Part shown: one piece after another, positions 11,409 through 19,977 of the stretch | How the letters are laid out: every line of letters begins with the position of its first letter | Numbering within the stretch: the first letter of the stretch is position 1 | From: Hemileia vastatrix | Lineage: Eukaryota; Basidiomycota; Pucciniomycetes; Pucciniales; Zaghouaniaceae | Reading direction: 5' to 3' | Assembly: GCA_030280995.1 (NCBI GenBank) | Contig: JASXTE010000016.1 | Span: forward strand, 24,141,501-24,205,500 | Length of the DNA stretch: 64,000 bases | Position numbers and translations under genes: made by a program | Notes under the pieces: model-generated | What the model saw: only the letters and a program-made list of their open reading frames with translations | Told to the model about the DNA's origin: nothing | Database searches by the model: none

Positions 11409-12722
11409 GGTTTCCTTCAACAATATGGCATTGACTTTACTGAAACTTTTGCTCCCACTGCGACTTTTGCATCACAACGTGTTCTACTGACTCTTGCAGC
11501 ATATCACAAGTGGCCTGTAAAGTCTTTTGATGTCACAGCAGCCTATCTTCATAGCCCAATTGATGAAGCTATATGGGTATGTCCTCCTGAAGGTTATCAA
11601 CTGAAGGATGAAGGCAGTGCCCTCCGCCTGAAGAAAGCTCTATATGGCACCAAGCAGGCAGCAAGATGTTGGTGGTTACACATTGCTGACAAACTTGACT
11701 CTTTAGGATATAAAGCTAGCCAATACAACAAAAGTTTCTATGTCTTGAGGAAGAAAGGTTGTTTGGGTGTAGTTTGGATACATGTTGATGATTGAATTGT
11801 GACTGGTAGTAGTGAGGAGGTGTTAAAGGAGCTGGACAATGGTTTAGATGGATCCTTGAAAGTAAAATGGAATGAAAAGGTGAATGGCATTGTAGGTGTA
11901 GGTATTGAAGAAGTCCCTGAAGGCTTTAATCTCAACAATTTTCAACTTATTAACAAAATTTTAAGAGAACACAACCCTTCAGGACTAGTCACCAGATCTC
12001 CACTACCTCAGCAACTGAAAATCAGGACAGCAACAGATGATGAGGACGCTATTGACACTACTAAATATCTTTCTATTCTAGGCGCCCTCAGCTATGTGGC
12101 AGTGGCAACTAGGCCTGACCTTTCTTTCCCAGTGAATTTCCTTGCTAGATTCTCTTCAAAACCAACAGCAACTCATTGGACGGCACTCAATCACCTATTA
12201 CGCTATGTATAGTACACCGCTAAACTTTCTTTCCACATTCATCCTGATAGAGACAGCCCCCTTGAATTGCTCTCTTACACTGATGCCACATGGAACAACA
12301 AAGAGTTTGCCAGAGCTCAATCTGGTCATCTTTTACTGCTCAATGGCTGCCCTGTTGTATGGACATCAAGATGGCAACTAACTGTTAGTGACTCTTCTAT
12401 GACAGCTGAATATGTTTCTCTTAGTAGTGGAATAAAGGATGCAATTTGGATCTCAAACTTGCTTCAAGATCTATACCCTGATTTTCCACCTGTCAGGCTT
12501 CACTGTGACAATAAAGGGGCTGTCTCCAATGCAAAAAATAATCCTGGAGAAAAGAGGACAAGACATATTAGCAGATGTTACTACTTGGTAAATGAACAGC
12601 TCTTTCTTAAGAAAGCTTTTCTAGAATGGGTTCCAACAGCAAAAATGTGTGCTGATATTCTTACCAAAGCACTGGGCCCATCTCTAACTTTCAACAAAAG
12701 GAAAGATGTCTGTGTATGGTGA
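11409..12722 (+). pseudogene. Ty1/copia pol remnant, 3' part (RT and RNase H)
   Basis: A single frame that starts at the GFLQQYG block of copia reverse transcriptase. It continues through ETFAPTA, SFDVTAAYLH, ALYGTKQAAR and an intact HVDD catalytic box (11781-11792), then RNase H blocks YTDATW, TAEYVSLS, LHCDNKGAV, the RHISRCYYLV motif and DILTKAL, ending TGA at 12720-12722. Nonsense codons TGA 11793-11795 and TAG 12210-12212 break it. The gag, protease, integrase and early RT lie beyond the left edge, separated by the gypsy insertion. This is established Ty1/copia pol order. Confidence 0.9.
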
Positions 12723-12866
12723 AATATGGTGGAATGGGGGGGATTGTTTCTTTTCTTTCTTATTTCTGTTTTTCTCTTTTATATTTTTTTTCATTTTCTT
12801 TAATTCCTTTTTTGTGATGGTTAATTACAAGTGAGGAGGATAATCAGACTGGAATACTTTAAATGA

Positions 12867-12880
12867 CCATGTGGGGGGGA
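12867..12880 (+). other. Copia polypurine tract
   Basis: The sequence tgtggggggga abuts the TGTTATG start of the LTR at 12881. The same G-run plus TGTTATG junction recurs at 15511-15519 and 16434-16442. A shorter G-run at 12735-12742 could be a second tract. Confidence 0.65.
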
Positions 12881-12993
12881 TGTTATGTGCTTAGACACCT
12901 TATGTACATAGTCATTTGTGTTATAGTCTGTAGTCGCGGCGTCCCCTGTTCTCCGGTTCTTTCCGGAGTTCTACAGGCTGACACCGTGCTACA
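12881..12993 (+). repeat. Copia 3' LTR
   Basis: Starts TGTTATGTGCTTAG after the polypurine tract and ends GTGCTACA at 12993 (113 bp). It contains a CTCCGG...CCGGAG hairpin. Termini and hairpin resemble the LTR of the miniature element at 14589. The right border is uncertain because the last 39 bp are repeated at 13010-13048. Confidence 0.65.
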
Positions 12994-13048
12994 GGTAAGC
13001 AATGAAATTGGTTCTTTCCGGAGTTCTACAGGCTGACACCGTGCTACA
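12955..13048 (+). repeat. 39-bp duplication at the copia LTR end
   Basis: ggttctttccggagttctac and the next 19 bases occur at 12955-12993 and again at 13010-13048, 16 bp apart. This may be a collapsed LTR-internal-LTR array in which most of a second unit was deleted (inference), or a simple tandem duplication. Confidence 0.8.
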
Positions 13049-13213
13049 AAAAAACATAATTGAGTCATTTGAGTAGTGTGTTTCACTTGTGCCTCACTTA
13101 TGTACTTGCCTTGGTTACGGTGAGAGCAAAATCTTAGCCGACGTGGCGCCCACCCAATTTCACCCTTCCCCAACGTCGGCGCCACGTAGCGGTGATTTCG
13201 TCGGCTGCTTGCA
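13049..13213 (+). repeat. Solo copy of the fold-back arm repeat
   Basis: Near-identical to the arms at 16760-16968 (inverted) and 17517-17725 (same orientation): it runs from aaaaaacataattgag to gcacgtggtgtga. It contains an internal partial palindrome around GTCGGCGCCACGT. It directly follows the copia LTR duplication. Confidence 0.8.
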
Positions 13214-14026
13214 CGTGGTGTGACCAGAAACTAGGAGCACGAAATTAAAACTTAACTGATTTTTCATACCTTTATTTTTCTCGCACTTTTCTTTCTTGCA
13301 CTTTCTTACATTTATTTTCCTGACCTTATGTCCCTCCCTAAAATATCCCCAACTCGTGCATAAATACCCCTGTTGAGGATATCTTACTTGCTGTGTAGTG
13401 TGAGTGTGAGGAATGGAACAAAGTGTAACAAAGAATTTTTAGGAAACTCATAGGAAAATAGGAACGTGGAAGATTCGTATACAACAAAGCCGATCGATGT
13501 GGAGATTCACTCCCAAAACATATAAAGTTGTGACAAAACCAAAACCCCTGTTTATTTTCATCTTTTTCGCGAAGTTCCTCTTATCATTTTATATTTATAT
13601 TCTCGCTTTCTTTCTAACACATAAATTCTTCAAGCTCACTCGATTAGTGTTGTGGTGATATCCCAGACATTGGCATTGTTTGAGGAATCTTATATTTTTC
13701 AACATACTTGTAGATAAAGCATTTTCAACGTTCCCACAGCAGCGTCTCTAGTCTTTTTTCTTAAAGGGCCTAATATGTCAGTACTTTTATAATCATTGGT
13801 TTTCGTTTTCTGATCATCTTGTAAATTTCGTGTCAATGAAGCCTCCTCACAGCTCTTTATCAGTTAGAGTTGTTTCATTATTTGAGTGTAAAACTTTTTG
13901 TACCAGGCCAATGTTCCAACGTAAATTCAAGATATTTTCTTTCACACTTGAAATTTTTTAAATGTTTCTCACCCTTCTTTCCCTTCTCTTTCTTCAGGTT
14001 TTTGTGTTCAATCTACGTTTAAAGGC
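13214..14026 (+). other. Upstream region of the candidate effector gene
   Basis: Non-repetitive within the window, with no supported open frame. A TATA-like cataaata occurs at about 13359-13366, and a pyrimidine tract plus ttcttcag at about 13975-13997 could be a splice acceptor of a 5' UTR intron. A donor cannot be fixed. Confidence 0.4.
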
Positions 14027-14383
14027 ATGAAGGCGATTCTTTTGATCCCATTCTTATGGCTTCTTTTTGATTCTTCCAAGTCTACGGAGTTAATCGTTTA
14101 CCAGCTTCCAAATTGTAACAAAACCAGCTCCACAATCACAGCGCAGGTCCATATAAAAAATCATTCATTCGTAGATCCATGTACAACGTTGCATGAATCA
14201 GCTCAGTCAGTAGAGTGGCTTGTCGAAGAGAGAGATGTTCATAAATGCTATGTTGCGGCGTATCGCGCCAAAAACTGTTCTGACCCTTTGATGTATGTTG
14301 GTGCCAATGCGACTCGACTCTGCCAAACTCTTCGTGATATAAGGTCATATATAATAAGTTGTAATCCAAAGGGGCAGTGGTGA
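14027..14383 (+). CDS. Small secreted cysteine-containing protein, candidate effector (118 aa)
   Basis: The ORF starts with a convincing signal peptide: charged Lys2, a hydrophobic core ILLIPFLWLLF, then small polar residues SSKS before the likely mature start at about residue 20. The mature part has six cysteines, enough for three disulphides, and four N-glycosylation sequons (NKT, NHS, NCS, NAT). There is no transmembrane segment after the signal and no GPI-like tail. I recognise no family. Small secreted Cys-rich proteins are a common class of plant-interaction effectors in rust fungi, but secretion and role are inferred from sequence alone. It is the only gene here without transposon character. 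It sits between a copia relic and a miniature LTR array whose first LTR starts 206 bp after the stop. A small upstream exon is possible. Confidence 0.6.
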   Translation: MKAILLIPFLWLLFDSSKSTELIVYQLPNCNKTSSTITAQVHIKNHSFVDPCTTLHESAQSVEWLVEERDVHKCYVAAYRAKNCSDPLMYVGANATRLCQTLRDIRSYIISCNPKGQW

Positions 14384-14588
14384 ACTCGACGGGTATGCAT
14401 CAATGATTAAAAAGTATAGGAACAATTTTATAGGTGTCAATAATTTTTAAATATTTTTTCCGTAACAATTCATTGGGAAAAAAGTAGGATAGTAACCTTA
14501 GAGCATGTACAATCGTCCATCAAATTAGCCCAATTATGCAATTTTTTTGCATTAATTTGCCATTTTTGCTCCAATCATCACTTTCGCT

Positions 14589-14699
14589 TGTTATGGTGTT
14601 ACCATACTATGTACTTAGCTAGTCTCTCATCAGTATATAGTGTAGCCTCCGAATACATCGGAGACCTTTCCCTGGTTCTGCAAGGCATCATTCTCTACA
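14589..14699 (+). repeat. TRIM LTR 1
   Basis: 111 bp, TGTTATGG to CTCTACA. It appears identical to LTR 3 and carries a CTCCG...CGGAG hairpin. Confidence 0.88.
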
Positions 14700-14713
14700 G
14701 GTTATGGGCTGTC
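14700..14713 (+). promoter_or_regulatory. TRIM primer-binding site, half-tRNA iMet type
   Basis: GGTTATGGGCTG starts directly after LTR 1 (and at 15623 after LTR 2). It is complementary to the anticodon arm of initiator tRNA-Met, the CAU anticodon pairing with ATG. Copia and Ty5 are known to prime from a half-molecule of this tRNA. Confidence 0.65.
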
Positions 14714-14781
14714 TCGCTCGTGGAGAACCCTTCGTAGAACCCCGTTCATTGCAACGATACTGCAATTTCCCTCCTCCTCAT

Positions 14782-14894
14782 GGTGTATGGGCGCCATATT
14801 CTCAATTCTACTCTCAAAACAGTGTATGGGCGCTGTTCTCGCCTCAGCCAAAAAAAAATGGCATTTTCCTCTCTAAATTTGGTGTATGGGCGCC
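14782..14894 (+). repeat. Threefold GTGTATGGGCGC motif inside the TRIM internal region
   Basis: The motif occurs at 14782-14795, 14821-14833 and 14881-14894, and again 923 bp further on in the second unit. It resembles the primer site (TATGGGC). The function is unknown. Confidence 0.6.
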
Positions 14895-15518
14895 ATCTTA
14901 TCATCCTGCCTAACAAAGGCATCCGCTCCGCTATGGTGTGTGAGGCATCTTCCCTCATCGTGATTTGCGACGATACGAGCAAAACTTTTTGCCACAAACT
15001 ATTCTCAAAACCCACCTCGTTAACCACCCCTTTCTCTAAATCTTGTACCTTCGCCACATGCTGGCCTCAACAGGCAGCATTCCCGAAACCCCATTATCTC
15101 ATTTCTCTAAAGTCACCAATCAATCAGAAGCAAGTCCGGAAATCTACCATTTCACACACCGCTCACAATTCCCTTCTTGCTCAATCCTCAATTTTCATAC
15201 CGAATATCTCAAATCTCAGTTCACTCTCACCTCACCTACTCCATCAAGTTTCTTATTTTCCTTCAATTTCTACTCCGATACTTGGTGATTTGTTGATGTC
15301 TTGATGGGGGGGATGTACAAATTTTTCTTATAACTTTTCTTTACTTTCATTAAATACTTTTAAACTACAAACTGGAATAATTTAGCTTCTTAGTGTATTG
15401 TCTTTTAACATTTTTAACACACTCTTTTTAAATTAGTTTACTATTCCCTTTCATTGTCACTCGTTACAATCTTTTATTATTAGTGTAGGGTGATGTTCGT
15501 CTAACTAAGTGGGGGGGA

Positions 15519-15622
15519 TGTTATGGTGTTACCATACTATGTACTTAGCTAGTCTCTCATCAGTATATAGTGTAGCCTCCGAATACATCGGAGACCTTTC
15601 CCTGGTTCTGCAAGGCACTACA
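15519..15622 (+). repeat. TRIM LTR 2 (shared, middle)
   Basis: 104 bp. It lacks 7 bp near the 3' end relative to LTR 1 and LTR 3 (gcactaca instead of gcatcattctctaca). It follows a seven-G tract and is followed by the primer site. Confidence 0.88.
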
Positions 15623-16441
15623 GGTTATGGGCTGTCTCGCTCGTGGAGAACCCTTCGTAGAACCCCGTTCATTGCAACGATACTGCAATTTCCCTCCTCC
15701 TCATGGTGTATGGGCGCCATATTCTCAATTCTACTCTCAAAACAGTGTATGGGCGCTGTTCTCGCCTCAGCCAAAAAAAAATGGCATTTTCCTCTCTAAA
15801 TTTGGTGTATGGGCGCCATCTTATCATCCTGCCTAACAAAGGCATCCGCTCCGCTATGGTGTGTGAGGCATCTTCCCTCATCGTGATTTGCGACGATACG
15901 AGCAAAACTTTTTGCCACAAACTATTCTCAAAACCCACCTCGTTAACCACCCCTTTCTCTAAATCTTGTACCTTCGCCACATGCTGGCCTCAACAGGCAG
16001 CATTCCCGAAACCCCATTATCTCATTTCTCTAAAGTCACCAATCAATCAGAAGCAAGTCCGGAAATCTACCATTTCACACACCGCTCACAATTCCCTTCT
16101 TGCTCAATCCTCAATTTTCATACCGAATATCTCAAATCTCAGTTCACTCTCACCTCACCTACTCCATCAAGTTTCTTATTTTCCTTCAATTTCTACTCCG
16201 ATACTTGGTGATTTGTTGATGTCTTGATGGGGGGGATGTACAAATTTTTCTTATAACTTTTCTTTACTTTCATTAAATACTTTTAAACTACAAACTGGAA
16301 TAATTTAGCTTCTTAGTGTATTGTCTTTTAACATTTTTAACACACTCTTTTTAAATTAGTTTACTATTCCCTTTCATTGTCACTCGTTACAATCTTTTAT
16401 TATTAGTGTAGGGTGATGTTCGTCTAACTAAGTGGGGGGGA

Positions 16442-16552
16442 TGTTATGGTGTTACCATACTATGTACTTAGCTAGTCTCTCATCAGTATATAGTGTAGCC
16501 TCCGAATACATCGGAGACCTTTCCCTGGTTCTGCAAGGCATCATTCTCTACA
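16442..16552 (+). repeat. TRIM LTR 3
   Basis: 111 bp, reading the same as LTR 1, followed by TCGCT. Confidence 0.88.
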
Positions 16553-16759
16553 TCGCTAAGGGCATCTACCTCCGTGTCGGTAAAAAATAAGTATATAATT
16601 GAATTTTACTTGGTCATTTCATAATGAATTTCAATATTCAACTGCCCTATGCAGTATCTTTTACTAATCACCGCATTTAGTTAATATTCAACCCTAGGAC
16701 TTTGGCAGTCATTAGGTAAACCTTGACTGCTCACTTTTTATGCATGTCATTCAAGGTTC
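16553..16759. other. Unassigned spacer
   Basis: About 200 bp of AT-rich sequence after the duplicated TCGCT. No gene or repeat is seen in it. Confidence 0.5.
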
Positions 16760-17725
16760 TCACACCACGTGCAAGCAGCCGACGAAATCACCGCTACGTG
16801 GCGCCGACGTTGGGGAAGGGTGAAATTGGGTGGGCGCCACGTCGGCTAAGATTTTGCTCTCACCGTAACCAAGGCAAGTACATAAGTGAGGCACAAGTGA
16901 AACACACTACTCAAATGACTCAATTATGTTTTTTACGTGCTACTATATGCTTTCCTATAATTTATTTTGGTGAGCAGTAAGGACACAGGGTAATTATAAG
17001 TATTTTGGTTCGGGCACAGACTTGGGCGCCACTATCAATTCAACTTTTTTTTCCGGACTGCAACCACTGTACTACCTCCCGAATTCCCACCAAAGTTGGG
17101 TAACCAAGTGGTCAATTTTGCAGCGGAGCTTCAGTTAGTGTTAGATTTCTTTCACTATCTCATTCCTTAGAGGTTAGAGTTATCTCTCTGGTAGCTAGTT
17201 AAGATGAAATGGCCGGATGAGACTAAAAAAAGAAACACAGTCTCCGAAACTGCCAAAAAGGTGGTTGCTTTAAAGTCTCCCTAAATAATCATCTTTGCTC
17301 ATCAGCCTGTGTAAAGACAGAAAACGGCATTGTCATTTGAATTCGCAGATTTGAAGCTCTGCTGCAAAGTTGATCACTTAGTTACCCGACTTTGATGGGA
17401 ATTTGGGAGGTAGTACAGTGGTTGCAGTCCGGAAAAAAAAGTTGAATTGATAGTGGCGCCCAAGTCTGTGCCCGAACCAAAATACTAATAATTACCCTGT
17501 GTCCTTACTGCTCACCAAAATAAATTATAGGAAAGCATATAGTAGCACGTAAAAAACATAATTGAGTCATTTGAGTAGTGTGTTTCACTTGTGCCTCACT
17601 TATGTACTTGCCTTGGTTACAGTGAGAGCAAAATCTTAGCCGATGTGGCGCCCACCCAATTTCACCCTTCCCCAACGTCGGCGCAACGTAGCGGTGATTT
17701 TGTTGGCTGCTTGCACATGGTGTCA
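16760..17725. repeat. Large fold-back element with a MITE at its centre
   Basis: The left arm (16760-16968) and right arm (17517-17725) are inverted copies of about 207 bp. The centre (16969-17516) is itself a long-TIR MITE. Together they form an almost complete fold-back of nearly 1 kb. The left arm starts TCACACCACGTGCAAGC. No clean duplication is seen at the outer ends. A solo arm lies at 13049. Confidence 0.8.
16969..17516. mobile_element. Long-TIR MITE, copy 1 (centre of the fold-back)
   Basis: Starts GGTGAGCAGTAAGGACACAG and ends with its reverse complement. The inverted repeats extend for about 150 bp, including GGGCGCCACTATC and GGTAACCAAGTG. The bases outside are themselves inverted copies, so no duplication can be read. 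It is non-coding. Confidence 0.82.
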
Positions 17726-18343
17726 ATGAATAACTTGGTACAAAAGAATAAGAGTATATTGTTTCCTATGTGTGTTTAGAGAGCACGTTTTCTAGTGGTT
17801 GATCAACATATTTTAGTAATTGAGGCTTGGAGTGTGCAGCCAGTTGTGTAAAATAGTAAAAATCAATAAAATTTGGTGATGAGTAGTGAGTATAGTGAAT
17901 TGAAAAGATAATGTGCGAAACAGTGGTGGAATCAAGGGTGTGATTAAGTATCTTGATGAGCAATGCAAAATGAAAAAAATGGCAGGGAGAGGTGCGATTT
18001 AATGACTCAAAGTAAGAATCTGTAAGTATATATACTTGTACCCAACATTTACCAAAATGAATAGCTAATGTGAGGTGTAAATGACACTGTGCCAGAATAT
18101 GCATCAGAGTAATAGTTAAGTATGCATGGAGTGGGGTGAAACTGACACGGTGGTAGATAACCTAATGTTCATCAAAAAATTATCTTTATAAATACAAATT
18201 GCATAATTGACAATAATGGAGGATAATTGAGCACCTTATGATCTTAACACCACAAGACATCTTATGTGTTTTTTATCTTGATTTGGTTTTCATTTATGTC
18301 CTTTGTGTTACTTTCTGAATGTCTCTGACTCACCTTTATTTTA
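17726..18343. other. Unassigned spacer
   Basis: AT-rich, with no supported gene. A 112-codon open frame on minus (18104-17766) shows no recognisable feature and I do not call it. Confidence 0.5.
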
Positions 18344-18928
18344 GGTGAGCAGTAAGGACACAGGGTAATTATTAGTATTTTGGTTCAGGCACAGACTTGG
18401 GCACCACTACCAATTCAATTTTTTTTTTTGGACTGCAACCTCTGTACTACCTCCAAAATTCCCATCAAAATTGGGTAACCAAGTGGTCAATTTTGCAATG
18501 GGGCTTCAGTTAGTGTTTGACTTCCTTCACTATCTCATTCCTTGGAGGTTAGAGTTAGGTTACAATTACTTTTCATTATCTTTGAAGTTAGCTTTATCAC
18601 TCTAGTAGCTAGTTAAGATGAAATGGCCAGATGAGACTAAAAAAAATAAAGACAGTCTCCAAAACTGCCAAAAAGGGAGTTGCTTAAAGGCCTCCCTAAC
18701 TAGTCATCTTTGCTCATCAGCCTGTGTAAAGACAGAAAATGGCATTGTCATTTGAATTCACAGATTTGAAGCTCTGCTGAAAAGTTGATCATTTTGTTAC
18801 CAGAATTTGAAGGAAATCTGGGAGGTAGTATACATGTTGCAGTTTAAAAAAAATTGATTTGATAGTAGTGCAAAAGTCTGTGCCAGAACCAAAATATTAA
18901 TAATTACCCTGTGTCCTTACTGCTCACC
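18344..18928. mobile_element. Long-TIR MITE, copy 2
   Basis: Diverged full-length copy of the 16969 MITE, with the same GGTGAGCAG ends. An 8-bp duplication TTATTTTA flanks it (18336-18343 and 18929-18936). An 8-bp duplication fits hAT, P or Zisupton-type mobilisation; the termini do not settle which. Confidence 0.82.
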
Positions 18929-19078
18929 TTATTTTAACTCAAATTAATGTCAAATTCTTTGGTTTTCAATGCCATGCCTACAACATCATCATCAGGAACA
19001 AAATTAAGTTTCAACATGTTTCATGACTCATTCAGATTTTTTTAGCAATCAGATTGCTTCAAATGTGACTGAAGTTAT

Positions 19079-19122
19079 CACCACACAAAATTTGGGGGGG
19101 GGGGGTATTGCTAGCAATACCC
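19079..19122 (+). repeat. Left terminus of CACCAC element A
   Basis: CACCACACAAAATTT, then an eleven-G run, then the palindrome GGGGTATTGCTAGCAATACC. Element D (55432) and element B (23808) start the same way. It is preceded by TAT, the expected 3-bp duplication. No matching right end was found. Confidence 0.65.
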
Positions 19123-19977
19123 CTCATTTAAAAACATTGGGAAGTGGTTGGAAAGCTGTTGGAAAGCTGTTGGGAATTCATTGTGAAACCAGATTTAAAT
19201 CAGTTGGACAAAGATTTGGTAATCGGTTAGACCTAGATTCAACCCAACTCAATCACAGGTCTCTTGGAGCTTGGTGATTATTTTGATCTTCAGCTGAGCA
19301 CAGATTGAGCAAAGCTTGAACATATCACTTAACATATCATTATATTCACTTTCCCATCTTGTGGAAAGCAAAATTTGATATTCGGTCTAAAAAAATCTAC
19401 AGATATTTTCTTGCCAAGTAGGTAACAGAAGGCTAAACTGTAGTATCTCAATTATTACATTAGACCACATATATATTTGATAAAACATACAATTAAAATC
19501 AATTTTAATATTATTGAGATCACCATAAGTGTATTTCCAGAGACTTACAAAAAGTAAGTTAGTATCAAAACATCGTTCTAGGTAACAGTTTCAATTTGGA
19601 TTTCGAACTGCCATCTAAAGCATTTTACTATTAGACAGAAACATAAATAAGTGTAATAAGAGTGAAATTATTTTATTTTGTGATTATAATGTAACAATAA
19701 AGCACATTTTTATTAAGAAAATTTTTCTTCTTCCACAAACCCAAATTTACTCTATAGGCTCAAGATTTATTTTTAAGCCATATTATTTATTTCAGTTATC
19801 ATTCATTTAATTCCAATATTTTTAAAAAGATAATAATAATACATGTGAAAGAATGATGATCTTAGCATAGCATATACTAAAAAGTTATTTTGTCGTTTTA
19901 TTCAAAACTAATTATTCATTTTTTGCTTCAATTCATCTTTTAACAACCACTATCTTCAGATACTATTCTTACTTAAT
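19123..19977. other. Subterminal region of element A
   Basis: Non-coding. Near the end it has repeated GGAAAGCTGTTGG-like motifs, similar to those next to the right end of B (about 33580-33610). The SNF2 remnant starts 899 bp from the terminus. Confidence 0.5.

Larger units (their letters stand above)
14589..16552 (+). mobile_element. Tandem miniature LTR retrotransposon (TRIM-like), LTR-internal-LTR-internal-LTR
   Basis: LTR 1 14589-14699, internal 1 14700-15518, LTR 2 15519-15622, internal 2 15623-16441, LTR 3 16442-16552. A perfect 5-bp duplication TCGCT flanks the array (14584-14588 and 16553-16557). The two 819-bp internals give identical translations in every frame I could compare. Neither codes for gag or pol, so the element is non-autonomous. 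The LTR termini TGTTATG...CTACA and the G-run next to each downstream LTR match the copia element at 12.9 kb, suggesting copia machinery mobilised it (inference). Confidence 0.88.

Noticed and set aside
14704..16227. Pairs of identical 69-174 codon open frames on both strands
   Set aside because: They recur only because the TRIM internal region is duplicated 923 bp apart. Overlap on both strands and lack of domains argue against coding.
17766..18104. 112-codon minus-strand open frame
   Set aside because: No homology-like features, AT-rich composition and no partner; treated as chance.
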